Assembly: GCA_020048635.1 (NCBI GenBank)
Contig: JAIFMF010000020.1
Coordinates: 1-47,975 of the forward strand
From: Desulfobacula sp.
GTDB taxonomy: Bacteria; Desulfobacterota; Desulfobacteria; Desulfobacterales; Desulfobacteraceae
DNA length: 47,975 bases
Direction: 5' to 3'
Part shown: positions 17,920 through 26,331 of the stretch, in pieces
How positions within the stretch are numbered: position 1 is the first letter of the stretch
How the letters are laid out: every line of letters begins with the position of its first letter
Translations under genes and position numbers: made by a program
The notes under the pieces: model-generated
Seen by the model: the letters and a program-made list of their open reading frames with translations, nothing else
Database searches by the model: none
What the model was told of the DNA's origin: nothing

Positions 17920-18393
17920 ATGAAACTCCTATTCATAGACGATGAACAAACCTTTTTAAAATATATTGCCAAACGCCTATCCCTGGAAGGTTTTTCCGTT
18001 AAGATCACATTTTCAGGAGAAGAGGGTGTTGATGCGGCTTCAAAAGAAAATTTTGATGTGGCCGTGGTAGATCTTCAGATGCCCGGCATTGACGGTATCG
18101 AAGTCCAGCGAAGGTTGAAAGACCTTCAGCCGAACCTTCCCTGCATTATTCTGACCGGGCATGGGAGTGTTGAAAACGCCTTGGAAAGCGGCAAATACAA
18201 TGCGTATAAATTCCTGTCAAAGCCCGTGGATATGGACACCCTTATTGAAACCGTTAAAGCGGCGTATGATTTTAAAACCCGGCAGGAAAAATTATCTGCA
18301 GATCAACATCAATCCGGTAAAGGTTCCGGAAAACAAGGCCCCATCTCCAAACTGTATGATAAATTCCGTAAGCTCTATGGTGTTGAAAAATAA
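17920..18393 (+). CDS. Response regulator (receiver only) heading the Mrp operon
   Basis: The 157-residue protein has a full receiver domain (acidic D7/D8, phospho-acceptor D51 in VVDLQMPGIDG, Thr in LTGHGS, Lys in LSKPVD). A basic, Gly/Ser/Lys-rich tail of about 35 residues follows, ending KLYDKFRKLYGVEK, with no recognised output domain. Only about 50 bases separate it from mrpE, and a good promoter precedes it, so it is probably the first gene of the antiporter operon. It may act on the membrane complex directly, since it cannot bind DNA by any known domain. Confidence 0.8.
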   Translation: MKLLFIDDEQTFLKYIAKRLSLEGFSVKITFSGEEGVDAASKENFDVAVVDLQMPGIDGIEVQRRLKDLQPNLPCIILTGHGSVENALESGKYNAYKFLSKPVDMDTLIETVKAAYDFKTRQEKLSADQHQSGKGSGKQGPISKLYDKFRKLYGVEK

Positions 18394-18441
18394 CTGTTTC
18401 AGTTTTTAAGTGTGTTTCTATTTTCGGGGAGGGGCAATGCA

Positions 18442-18993
18442 ATGAACGTTTCACGCAATGAAGGGGTGAAGGATAATGAAAGTTCGTCACGCAAATTCAT
18501 CATATCCTTTCTTTCATTTTTAATTACATTTGTTTTAATGCTTTTATGCTGGCTGGTTCTATCAGGGATTTTTGAACCGCTGATACTCTTTCTGGCCGTC
18601 ATCTCCTGTTTTCTGGTGGCCTATTTTTTTTCTGACCTTTTATTCCCTTCATTGGAAGCGGCTTATATCGGAATATTTTTCAGATTTATCGGATATCTGC
18701 CCTGGCTGACCTGGCAGATAGTATTGGCGAATTTTCATGTTCTGTATGTTACCCTTCATCCACGGATGAAGGATTTGATCGAGCCTCAGATCATCACCTT
18801 TAAAACCAATCTGAAATCCGAGATGGCCATTGTCACCCTGGCCAATTCCATCACCCTGACACCGGGGACGATCACGGTAACGGTGGACAGTGATGGCGTG
18901 TTCAAGGTCCATGCCATTGACAAAGCATCGGCCGAAGGTTGTCCCGGAGATATGCTGGCAAAGGTTGCAAAAATTTTTGGAGAAACGATATGA
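18442..18993 (+). CDS. mrpE: Mrp-type Na+/H+ antiporter subunit E
   Basis: The 183-residue protein has two N-terminal membrane helices (about 20-45 and 50-70), a further hydrophobic segment (GIFFRFIGYLPWLTWQIV) and a cytoplasmic domain. The conserved MrpE/MnhE region is present: LANFHVLYVTLHP, SEMAIVTLANSITLTPGT, HAIDKASAEG. Start chosen at ATG 18442, where GGAGG lies nine bases upstream; an upstream in-frame ATG at 18412 lacks this. It overlaps mrpF by four bases (ATGA). MrpE is an accessory subunit of the cation/proton antiporter complex. Confidence 0.9.
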   Translation: MNVSRNEGVKDNESSSRKFIISFLSFLITFVLMLLCWLVLSGIFEPLILFLAVISCFLVAYFFSDLLFPSLEAAYIGIFFRFIGYLPWLTWQIVLANFHVLYVTLHPRMKDLIEPQIITFKTNLKSEMAIVTLANSITLTPGTITVTVDSDGVFKVHAIDKASAEGCPGDMLAKVAKIFGETI

Positions 18994-19277
18994 CGTCATT
19001 TTTTCTTTATGTAGCAGTAGGCTTGTGCCTGATCATGGTTTTATCGATTTACCGGGTGTTGTTCGGACCCACAACGCTGGACCGGCTCATCGGTGTAAAT
19101 GCCATCGGCAGTAAAACCGTTATTCTTTTACTTCTCATCGGGTTTTTGTATGGCCGCGTGGATATGTTTGTCGATATTGCGCTTGCCTACGGTTTGTTGA
19201 ATTTTGTGGCCGTCATTGCTGCCGCACGGTATTTCCACAAGAGAAAAGGGCTGTACGAAGAATCCTTTATGGATTGA
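18990..19277 (+). CDS. mrpF: Mrp-type Na+/H+ antiporter subunit F
   Basis: The 95-residue protein begins MTSFFLYVAV at the ATG overlapping the mrpE stop. Its three membrane helices carry the family core YRVLFGPTTLDRLIGVNAIG and VDIALAYGLLNFVAVIAAARY. MrpF is a small integral subunit of the antiporter complex. The in-frame ATG at 18939 would put 17 polar residues before the first helix and overlap mrpE, so it was not used. Confidence 0.9.
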   Translation: MTSFFLYVAVGLCLIMVLSIYRVLFGPTTLDRLIGVNAIGSKTVILLLLIGFLYGRVDMFVDIALAYGLLNFVAVIAAARYFHKRKGLYEESFMD

Positions 19278-19296
19278 TCGTCAGATGGGAGAATCC

Positions 19297-19620
19297 ATGA
19301 ATATTATTGTTATTGCATTATTGGTTTTCGGTTTGTTCTTTTTTCTGGCTGGCGGCATCGGTATTATGAGAATGCCGGATTTTTACAGCAGACTTCATCC
19401 GGCAGGAAAACTCGATACCCTTGCAACACTTGCCATGGTGATGGGGCTTGTCCTCTATAATCTCAATGAGATCAGCCTTGGAACCATTCTTGTCTCCATA
19501 AAAATGTTTTTAATCGTCTTTTTCGTGTCCCTGGCCAGTCCGACCGCCACTCATACCATTGTGGATGCGGGCATGAGGGCCGGACTAAGGCATTGGACCA
19601 AAAAGAAACAAAGGAGTTGA
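19297..19620 (+). CDS. mrpG: Mrp-type Na+/H+ antiporter subunit G
   Basis: The 107-residue protein has three membrane helices and the MrpG/PhaG signature: GGIGIMRMPDFYSRLHPAGKLDTL and VSIKMFLIVFFVSLASPTATHTI. The start at ATG 19297 follows a GGGAGA sequence; another in-frame ATG at 19285 adds four residues. It follows mrpF and precedes the MbhD-like subunit by four bases, keeping the E-F-G order seen in Mrp and Mbh/Mbx complexes. Confidence 0.9.
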   Translation: MNIIVIALLVFGLFFFLAGGIGIMRMPDFYSRLHPAGKLDTLATLAMVMGLVLYNLNEISLGTILVSIKMFLIVFFVSLASPTATHTIVDAGMRAGLRHWTKKKQRS

Positions 19621-19624
19621 TTAT

Positions 19625-19870
19625 ATGCACTGGCCGATTGATATCATTGTATTGACCTTTGTCATCTTCTGCGCAATCGCTGCCCTTTCCGTTAAAGACC
19701 TTTTGGCAACCGCCATTCTGTTTGGTGCCTATTCATTTTTGATGTGTCTGCTCTGGACCATCATGGGAGCTGTGGATGTTGCCTTTACAGAAGCGTCGGT
19801 GGGTGCCGGGGTGAGTACGGTGTTCTTTGTAGCGGCAATTTTTAGAACCAGCAGGAGGGCAAAAGATTGA
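19625..19870 (+). CDS. MbhD-like antiporter subunit (DUF4040; MrpA C-terminal equivalent)
   Basis: The 81-residue protein has two to three membrane helices and the DUF4040/MbhD motif: KDLLATAILFGAYSFLMCLLW and the segment DVAFTEASVGAGVSTVFFVAA. In classical Mrp systems this region is fused to the C-terminus of MrpA. Here it is a separate gene, as in archaeal Mbh-type complexes. Its stop overlaps the TTG start of the next gene (TTGA at 19867-19870). Confidence 0.85.
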   Translation: MHWPIDIIVLTFVIFCAIAALSVKDLLATAILFGAYSFLMCLLWTIMGAVDVAFTEASVGAGVSTVFFVAAIFRTSRRAKD

Positions 19871-20691
19871 GACTTCTCGCATTCATCATTGTTACCCTCA
19901 CAGGGGCATTTTTATTATATGGGACAACCGAGTTTCCGGACTGGGGTGATCCGAATTCACCGGCTTCCCTTCATGTGTCCAATTATTATATTGAAAAGAC
20001 CTATGAAGATACCCATGCACCCAATTTTGTCACGGCGGTTGTGACCGACTACCGCGGGTTTGATACCATGTTTGAAACAGCTGTTATTTTTACTGCCGGA
20101 ATTGGCTGTTTCCTTTTGTTAAGGGATTTCAGGGGAAAAAAAGAGCATTATTACCAACACATCCCTTCCGGTGTCATCCTGCATGTAAAGGACGAGAAAA
20201 AATTACTGCCGATCGGAAAAGAATTCGGGTATATGGATAAAGAATGGGTTCCTCCGGATCTGATCAATAAAACCGTCTGTCGGATACTGATTCCGTTTAT
20301 CCAGATCTATGCCCTTTATGTTGTGGCGCATGGGGATTATTCCCCGGGCGGGGGATTCCAGGGAGGTGTTATTTTCGGCTCCAGCCTGATTCTTCTGGCC
20401 ATTTCCTATGATCTTAAGACCCTTGTCGAACGGGTCAAAGAAAAATTATTGGGAATATTTGCAGCCCTGGGTGTATTGATCTATGCCGGGACCGGTGCCC
20501 TTTGTCTTCTGATGGGAGGTAATTTCCTCGATTACGGAAAGCTTGCGCCATTGATACCCGGCCATTCGGGTCATATCCGGGCGCTTGGTATGCTGGTCGT
20601 TGAAATCGGTGTCGGTATTGCCGTCATGGCTGTCATGACTCTCATTTATATCAACATCGTCTCCGAAGGCAGACATGATGAAGGACTATAG
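19867..20691 (+). CDS. mrpB: MbhE-MrpB fusion antiporter subunit
   Basis: The 274-residue protein has an N-terminal MbhE-like part (about 1-90: a helix, then the extracytoplasmic DWGDPNSPASLHVSNYYIEK and NFVTAVVTDYRGFDTMFET) and a C-terminal MrpB/MnhB domain (about 135-274). The latter contains the family motif YVVAHGDYSPGGGFQGGVIFG followed by further helices. It uses a TTG start overlapping the previous stop, so it depends on translational coupling. It provides, with the MbhD-like protein, the parts that classical MrpA carries at its C-terminus. Confidence 0.85.
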   Translation: MRLLAFIIVTLTGAFLLYGTTEFPDWGDPNSPASLHVSNYYIEKTYEDTHAPNFVTAVVTDYRGFDTMFETAVIFTAGIGCFLLLRDFRGKKEHYYQHIPSGVILHVKDEKKLLPIGKEFGYMDKEWVPPDLINKTVCRILIPFIQIYALYVVAHGDYSPGGGFQGGVIFGSSLILLAISYDLKTLVERVKEKLLGIFAALGVLIYAGTGALCLLMGGNFLDYGKLAPLIPGHSGHIRALGMLVVEIGVGIAVMAVMTLIYINIVSEGRHDEGL

Positions 20692-20699
20692 GTAAGGCT

Positions 20700-21095
20700 A
20701 TGAGTGAATTGTTGTCCCTTGTTATCGCAAAATATAATTACTGGTTGTATGTAATCCTGATGATGATCGGTCTTTATGGCATGATTGCAAAAAATAATCT
20801 GATAAAAAAGGTGGTGGGCATGAACATCTTCCAAACCGCCATCATTCTTTTTTATGTTTCCATCGGATATAAGACTAATGCAAGCATCCCTATCATTACA
20901 ACGGCGGATACGGCTCACGGAGCTGTTGTCCGGGCGGCCGATTATATTAACCCGTTGACTTCCTGTCTCATGCTGACGGCCATTGTCGTTTCCGTTGCCA
21001 CCTTTGGCTATGCCATGGCCCTGGCCGTTAGAATATACCAGCGGTATCAAACCCTGGAAGAAGATGAACTCAGAATGCGCTTATCGAAAGAATAA
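20700..21095 (+). CDS. mrpC: Mrp-type Na+/H+ antiporter subunit C (NuoK-like)
   Basis: The 131-residue protein has three membrane helices with the MrpC/NuoK core: GLYGMIAKNNLIKKVVGMNIFQTAIILFY and DYINPLTSCLMLTAIVVSVAT. It is homologous to complex I NuoK and takes part in proton/cation conduction. It lies eight bases after mrpB and three bases before the first MrpD-like gene. Confidence 0.9.
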   Translation: MSELLSLVIAKYNYWLYVILMMIGLYGMIAKNNLIKKVVGMNIFQTAIILFYVSIGYKTNASIPIITTADTAHGAVVRAADYINPLTSCLMLTAIVVSVATFGYAMALAVRIYQRYQTLEEDELRMRLSKE

Positions 21096-21098
21096 ACC

Positions 21099-22580
21099 AT
21101 GGAAAATTATCCTGTCCTTATCGTTGTTGCACCGTTTATATCCGGACTTCTGGCCGGGCTTTTTGTATGGATTGAAAAGCGCCTGTCCTACCCGATTGTT
21201 CTTACAGGTCTTTTTATTTCGGCATTCTCAGCCATTCAGGTATTGATCCAGGTCATCGGGTCAGGCCCCATCCAGTATAAACTGGGCGGATGGTCACCTC
21301 CCATCGGGATTGAATACCGGGTTGATCTGTTGAATGCCATGGTTCTCTGTCTTGTTTCAGGAGTGGCCTTCCTGAACCTGATCGCGAGCTACAGGAGCGC
21401 AGAAAAAGAAATCGGAGACCGGACCGGTTCATATTATGCAGTCTATAACCTGTTTATGACCGGTCTTCTCGGGGTGACCATCACCGGTGATCTGTTTAAT
21501 CTTTATGTCCTCATCGAAATTACATCATTGACCAGCTATGCCCAGGTGGCCATGGGAGACAGGGACAGGGGACCTCTTGCAAGTTTGAATTATGTATTTA
21601 TCGGTGTTATCGGGGCCAGTTTTTATCTTCTGGGCGTCGGCTATCTCTATATGTACACCGGTTCTTTGAACATGGCCGATGTGGCTGTCCTTATCAAGGG
21701 ATCACAGGGTTCGTCAACGGTTCTGGTTGCCTTTATCCTCTGCATCCTGGGAATCTGGATCAAGATGGCCCTCTTCCCCTTTCATGTCTGGCTTCCCAAT
21801 GCCTATACCTATTCGCCCGTCATATTTTCACGGGTGGTTGCCCCGCTTATGACAAAAGTCATGGTTTATGTCATGATCCGGCTCATGATCACCGTGTTCG
21901 GATATGATTATATCTTCAACACCCTGCATCTTTCCGATGCCGTGGTCTGGCTCGCCACCATTGCCGTACTTGCCGGGGGTGTCATGGCCCTGGCCCAGAA
22001 AAATCTGAAAAAAATGCTGTGCTATATCATTGTCAGTGAAATTGGCTATATGGTGGGCGGGGCATGGATGGGAAATCAGCTTGGAATGACCGGGTCCATC
22101 CTCCATATTCTCAATGACGTCCTCATGACCTTTGCCCTTTTCCTTGCTGTCGGGAATATGGTTTACAGGATCGAAAAAGTTGACATCACGGATCTGAAAG
22201 GGCTGTTCGGAAAAATGCCCTGGACCATGGGAGGATTTGTTCTGGCTGCGTTCAGTATCATCGGCGTTCCGCCCACCTGCGGATTTTTCAGCAAATGGTA
22301 TCTGATTCTGGGCGCCCTTGAAAAAGGAGCCTACCATTTTGCAGCTGCGCTCATTATATCCAGTCTTATCTGTGCGGTTTTGTTTTTCAAGGTATTTGAA
22401 ATCTGTTTTTTTGAATCCGGGTCCCCTGGGCATGAACACTCCTCGCACGGTTCTGTCGTGATTGAGGAAGCCCCGGTATCCATGCTCATTATCTCAGGGC
22501 TTGTCAGTCTTTCCCTGATTGTTGCAGGGTGTTATTCAGGAACTATTGTAAATACGATTATTCTTCCTTTTTTAAAGTGA
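21099..22580 (+). CDS. mrpD: Mrp-type antiporter subunit D, first copy
   Basis: The 493-residue protein has about fourteen membrane helices and the proton-conducting membrane transporter (NuoL/M/N) fold. Key charged residues are present: Glu140 in LYVLIEITSLTSY and Lys222 in GIWIKMALFPFHVWLP, with the conserved HxWLP following. Other family segments are LKKMLCYIIVSEIGYM and GVPPTCGFFSKWYL. It should be one of the ion-translocating subunits. It ends in a His-containing loop (PGHEHSSHGS) before the last helix. Confidence 0.9.
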   Translation: MENYPVLIVVAPFISGLLAGLFVWIEKRLSYPIVLTGLFISAFSAIQVLIQVIGSGPIQYKLGGWSPPIGIEYRVDLLNAMVLCLVSGVAFLNLIASYRSAEKEIGDRTGSYYAVYNLFMTGLLGVTITGDLFNLYVLIEITSLTSYAQVAMGDRDRGPLASLNYVFIGVIGASFYLLGVGYLYMYTGSLNMADVAVLIKGSQGSSTVLVAFILCILGIWIKMALFPFHVWLPNAYTYSPVIFSRVVAPLMTKVMVYVMIRLMITVFGYDYIFNTLHLSDAVVWLATIAVLAGGVMALAQKNLKKMLCYIIVSEIGYMVGGAWMGNQLGMTGSILHILNDVLMTFALFLAVGNMVYRIEKVDITDLKGLFGKMPWTMGGFVLAAFSIIGVPPTCGFFSKWYLILGALEKGAYHFAAALIISSLICAVLFFKVFEICFFESGSPGHEHSSHGSVVIEEAPVSMLIISGLVSLSLIVAGCYSGTIVNTIILPFLK

Positions 22581-22619
22581 AAAATAAATTTGAATACAAT
22601 TAAAAAGGCAAAATAATAA

Positions 22620-24101
22620 ATGGAAACCATTATCTCGATCAAACCCCTTTTAGCCGTTCTTGCTTCTCTTCTTGTTATTCCGATGCTGGTCTCTTCTTCA
22701 GACAAGCCTAATGTAAGGGAATCCTGGACGTTTATTGCAGGAATTATTAAATTTCTTATCGTTGTTTCAATGCTTCCGGCAGTATTATCAGGAAAACATG
22801 TGGTATTGACCCTGTTTAGTATTGCTCCGGGTGCGGATATCGCTTTCAGAGTGGATGCATTGGGAATGCTCTTTGCCCTTGTGGCCTCATCTTTATATAT
22901 CATCACTTCCATGTATTCCATCGGGTATATGAGGGGGTTGAAGGAACATGGACAGACCCGGTTTGTCTCCTTTTTTGCCCTGGCCATCAGCGCCACCATC
23001 GGTGCGGCATTTTCGGCAAATCTACTGACCCTTTATCTGTTTTATGAAGTTTTGTCCCTTGCCACCTATCCTCTGGTGACCCATCATCAGGATGCAAATT
23101 CCAGGATTTCAGGCAGAAAATATCTTATCTTCATATTGGGAACATCCATCGGTCTGGTATTGCCGGCCATGATCTACTGCTATCATGCCACTGGAACCCT
23201 TGAGTTTGCCGCGGGCGGTATTTTTTCCGGGCAGCTTTCCAAACCTGCCGCCACCGTGCTTTTGCTCATGTTTGTATTCGGATTTGCCAAGGCCGGGATC
23301 ATGCCTTTCCATTCATGGCTTCCGGCTGCAATGGTTGCGCCGACACCGGTCAGTGCGCTGCTGCATGCCGTGGCCGTCGTAAAGGTCGGGGCCTTTTCCA
23401 TTGTCAGGGTTATTACCGGTATTTTCGGGGTTGATTTTCTCTTATCCTTCAATTTAGGCGCTGTTGTGGCGGCCATTGCGTCGGTCACCATCCTTGTGAG
23501 TTCCTGCATCGCATTGACCCAGGATGAATTCAAGCGGCGCCTCGCATATTCAACCATCGGGCAGTTGTCCTATATCATACTGGGCGTAGCCCTGCTGTCA
23601 CCCAAGGGGATGACGGGCGGGATGCTGCATATTGCCATGCATGCCTTCGGAAAAATAACGCTTTTTTTCTGTGCCGGTGCAATTTTTGTGGCCACAGGCA
23701 AAAAATATATCAGCCAGATGGTGGGGATCGGAAAAAGAATGCCGCTGACCATGATGGCTTTTCTGATCGGCTCCATGAGTATTATCGGGCTTCCCCCCAC
23801 AGGCGGGTTTATCAGCAAATGGTATCTGGTCCTCGGGACGCTTGAAGGCGATCAGATGATCATGCTGTTTGTCCTTTTGTCCAGCTCTCTTTTAAATGCC
23901 GCCTATTTTATGCCGATTTTTTACAAGGCATTTTTTTGCACAAAAGAAGAATCCATGTTTGAAGATAAAATTCAAGAGGCTCCCATGATGTGTGTGGTTC
24001 CGCTTCTGATGACCGCTCTGATTTCTTTTGTTCTGTTTTTTCTGCCGCAACCGTTTTTAGATCTGGCGCAACTGGCTGTAAAAGGATTTATAGGAGGCTG
24101 A
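22620..24101 (+). CDS. Mrp-type antiporter subunit D/NuoL-like, second copy
   Basis: The 493-residue protein has about fourteen membrane helices. Glu143 (LFYEVLSLATY) and Lys224 (FGFAKAGIMPFHSWLP) are both retained, and the following APTPVSALLHAVAVVKVG resembles NuoL/MrpA more than the first D copy does. Other family segments are DEFKRRLAYSTIGQLSY and GLPPTGGFISKWYL. With the separate MbhD- and MbhE-like genes, this subunit may stand in for the N-terminal part of MrpA. It starts 39 bases after the first mrpD. Confidence 0.85.
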   Translation: METIISIKPLLAVLASLLVIPMLVSSSDKPNVRESWTFIAGIIKFLIVVSMLPAVLSGKHVVLTLFSIAPGADIAFRVDALGMLFALVASSLYIITSMYSIGYMRGLKEHGQTRFVSFFALAISATIGAAFSANLLTLYLFYEVLSLATYPLVTHHQDANSRISGRKYLIFILGTSIGLVLPAMIYCYHATGTLEFAAGGIFSGQLSKPAATVLLLMFVFGFAKAGIMPFHSWLPAAMVAPTPVSALLHAVAVVKVGAFSIVRVITGIFGVDFLLSFNLGAVVAAIASVTILVSSCIALTQDEFKRRLAYSTIGQLSYIILGVALLSPKGMTGGMLHIAMHAFGKITLFFCAGAIFVATGKKYISQMVGIGKRMPLTMMAFLIGSMSIIGLPPTGGFISKWYLVLGTLEGDQMIMLFVLLSSSLLNAAYFMPIFYKAFFCTKEESMFEDKIQEAPMMCVVPLLMTALISFVLFFLPQPFLDLAQLAVKGFIGG

Positions 24102-24108
24102 TTCTGTT

Positions 24109-24246
24109 ATGAAAACCAATAAGGATAAAAGCGAATTAATGGAACTGAAACATGACCCGGTTCCAGGATATAAAGGTATATTTTCCGTTGTGTTTACGGT
24201 AAGCCTTTTATACATGGCATTTATATTATTTCAACCTTGTTTCTAG
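24109..24246 (+). CDS. Small single-helix membrane protein in the Mrp operon
   Basis: A 45-residue ORF begins MKTNKDKSELMELKHDPV, continues PGYKGIFSVVFTVSLLYMAF and ends ILFQPCF before a TAG. It has a charged N-terminus and one membrane helix (about 22-42). A GGAGG at 24093-24097 precedes the ATG by 11 bases. It fits exactly in the 164-base space between the second MrpD copy and the 90-residue protein. Its layout recalls small single-helix accessory subunits of respiratory complexes. I do not recognise a family. Confidence 0.6.
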   Translation: MKTNKDKSELMELKHDPVPGYKGIFSVVFTVSLLYMAFILFQPCF

Positions 24247-24265
24247 AAAATTAGGCATATTATTT

Positions 24266-24538
24266 ATGGAAAAAAAACATGTGTTTGATGATCCCCGCAA
24301 TGTAAAAAGGCTTTTAACGGTCTTTTTCAGTTCCGTGGTCATACTTCTGATTCTGGATGCTTTTTATATTTTGCTTTCCAGGATGAATGTGATTCATAGC
24401 CATATGAATTATCAATGGGAAGAATTCTGGGGCTTTTATGCATTTTTTGGGTTTGTCGCCTGCGTGATACTGGTCTTGGTGTCAAAATATATCCTGAGAC
24501 CCCTTGTAAAACGAGAGGAGAACTATTATGACAAATAG
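24266..24538 (+). CDS. Small two-helix membrane protein in the Mrp operon
   Basis: The 90-residue protein has two membrane helices (about 18-38 and 54-75), a charged N-terminus (MEKKHVFDDPRNVKR) and a basic C-terminus (RPLVKREENYYDK). It overlaps the third MrpD-like gene by 11 bases, so it is co-translated with it. It is likely an accessory subunit of the same membrane complex. Family not recognised. Confidence 0.65.
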   Translation: MEKKHVFDDPRNVKRLLTVFFSSVVILLILDAFYILLSRMNVIHSHMNYQWEEFWGFYAFFGFVACVILVLVSKYILRPLVKREENYYDK

Positions 24539-26318
24539 TATCCTTCCTGCTTTGATTTTCATGATCGGCGGATTTATGATCCCGTTCTTCAGGGGCAGGG
24601 CAAAATCCATCTATATGATGCTGATTCCTGTTGTCGGCTTTATCAACCTGATCAACATCCCTATGGGCGATCATTTTCTGATGAATTTCTCGGATTTCAA
24701 ACTGGTCCTTCTGCATATCGACCGGCTGAGCCTTCTGTTCGGGTATATTTATCATATCATTGCATTGATCACGGTCATCTATATCCTGAATTTTAAAAAT
24801 GATGTGGAATATGTCGCTGGCTTTTTTTATGCCGGTGCCGCTCTTGGTGCCGTTTATGCCGGTGATCTGTTTTCATTTTTCATTTTCTGGGAAATGCTGA
24901 CCATTGGCTCAGTCATGCTGATCTGGGCCAGAAAAACAAAATCGGCCCAGGCATCAGGATTAAGATATCTTCTGGTTCATGCCTTTGGCGGACTGGTCCT
25001 GCTTGCCGGGATTGTTCTCCATTTTACGGAAACCGGTTCCCTTGAAATGCTGAAACTGACCTTATCCGGCCCCGGTTCCTATCTGATCTTTGTAGGCATC
25101 GGTATCAACTGTGCATGGCCTGTTCTCCATCCCTGGCTGACAGATGCCTATCCTGAAGCCACTATCGGCGGGACTGTTTTCTTGAGCGCATTTACCACAA
25201 AAACAGCGGTTTACGCACTTGCCAGACTTTTCCCTGGGACAGAGGCCCTGATCTGGATCGGGGTTGCCATGGCAGCCTTCCCGATTTTTTATGCCGTCAT
25301 TGAAAATGATCTTCGCCGGGTTCTGGCTTACAGCCTGATCAACCAGGTCGGATTTATGGTGGTCGGTATCGGCATCGGGACCGAGCTTTCCATAAACGGG
25401 GCCTGTGCTCATGCCTTTAATGATATCCTTTTCAAGGGCCTTCTCTTTATGTCCATGGGTGCGGTCCTGTACCGGACCGGTAAGATCAATGCCACGGATC
25501 TGGGTGGGCTTTATAAGAGCATGCCGTGGACGGCATTGTTCTGTTGTGTGGGTGCCGCCTCCATTTCCGCTTTTCCTCTGTTTTCAGGATTTGTCAGCAA
25601 ATCCATGGTCATGGAAGCGGCTGCAAGCGGCTCTCATCTGGCGGGCCAGAAAAGCTATGTCGTAGTCTGGCTGGTTCTTTTATTTGCCTCTGCCGGCGTA
25701 TTTCATCATGCCGGTATAAAAATACCATTTTTTGCATTCTTTGGGCATGATGCCGGTCACAGGGTGAAAGAAGCACCGCTGAACATGCTGATCGCCATGG
25801 GCATCGCCGCTTTCCTCTGTATTTTTATCGGGACCTACCCCAAACCCTTATACAATCTTTTGCCGTTTGCCGTGGACTATCACCCCTATACCATTTCCCA
25901 TGTGTTATCTCAGACCGAGCTGTTGTTCTTTTCAGCCCTTGCCTTTACGCTTCTTCTGCTCTCCGGTATCTACCCGGCCGAGATAAGGGCATTGAATGTG
26001 GATGCAGACTGGATATACAGAAAAACAGGAAAAGCCCTTTACCGGATTTTCGATGCGGTTTTAAACCCCTTGAATGCCTGGTGTGAAAGAATTGTCAGAG
26101 GGGTGGCGGGTTCAACAGCAGATTTTTTTAAAGATGCCGGTGCAAAAATTTCATTATTTGTTGCCGTCAATATCTGGCTTCTGGCCGGATACCGTGACAA
26201 ACACCTGGAGATTAAAAAGCAGAAACTTTATAACGATATCCTGCAGGGGACATTACCGGCCGGAATAGGTGCGGCAGTGACCATTACATTTATTCTTCTG
26301 ATCTATGTGTTAATTTAA
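24528..26318 (+). CDS. Mrp-type antiporter subunit D-like, third copy, TM7 lysine replaced
   Basis: The 596-residue protein has the NuoL/M/N/MrpD fold in residues 1-480 and a C-terminal extension of about 110 residues with an amphipathic region and a final helix (about 575-595), recalling the long lateral helix of NuoL. Glu122 (IFWEMLTIGS) is retained. In the segment matching Lys222 and Lys224 of the other two copies, this protein reads GIGINCAWPVLHPWL, so Asn194 takes the place of the lysine. Other family motifs remain (NDLRRVLAYSLINQVGFM, AHAFNDILFKGLLFM, AFPLFSGFVSKSM). The channel in this copy may be uncoupled or altered. It is the last antiporter gene, 13 bases before the cNMP-domain genes. 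Confidence 0.85.
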   Translation: MTNSILPALIFMIGGFMIPFFRGRAKSIYMMLIPVVGFINLINIPMGDHFLMNFSDFKLVLLHIDRLSLLFGYIYHIIALITVIYILNFKNDVEYVAGFFYAGAALGAVYAGDLFSFFIFWEMLTIGSVMLIWARKTKSAQASGLRYLLVHAFGGLVLLAGIVLHFTETGSLEMLKLTLSGPGSYLIFVGIGINCAWPVLHPWLTDAYPEATIGGTVFLSAFTTKTAVYALARLFPGTEALIWIGVAMAAFPIFYAVIENDLRRVLAYSLINQVGFMVVGIGIGTELSINGACAHAFNDILFKGLLFMSMGAVLYRTGKINATDLGGLYKSMPWTALFCCVGAASISAFPLFSGFVSKSMVMEAAASGSHLAGQKSYVVVWLVLLFASAGVFHHAGIKIPFFAFFGHDAGHRVKEAPLNMLIAMGIAAFLCIFIGTYPKPLYNLLPFAVDYHPYTISHVLSQTELLFFSALAFTLLLLSGIYPAEIRALNVDADWIYRKTGKALYRIFDAVLNPLNAWCERIVRGVAGSTADFFKDAGAKISLFVAVNIWLLAGYRDKHLEIKKQKLYNDILQGTLPAGIGAAVTITFILLIYVLI

Positions 26319-26331
26319 CAAAGGCATAACC

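Noticed and set aside
18412..18441. Upstream ATG of mrpE (18412)
   Set aside because: Adds ten residues without a ribosome site; ATG 18442 has GGAGG nine bases upstream.
21828..22448. Antisense ORF (206 residues) opposite the first mrpD
   Set aside because: Shadow of a well-supported membrane subunit; composition is hydrophilic and His/Gly/Asp-rich with no domain.
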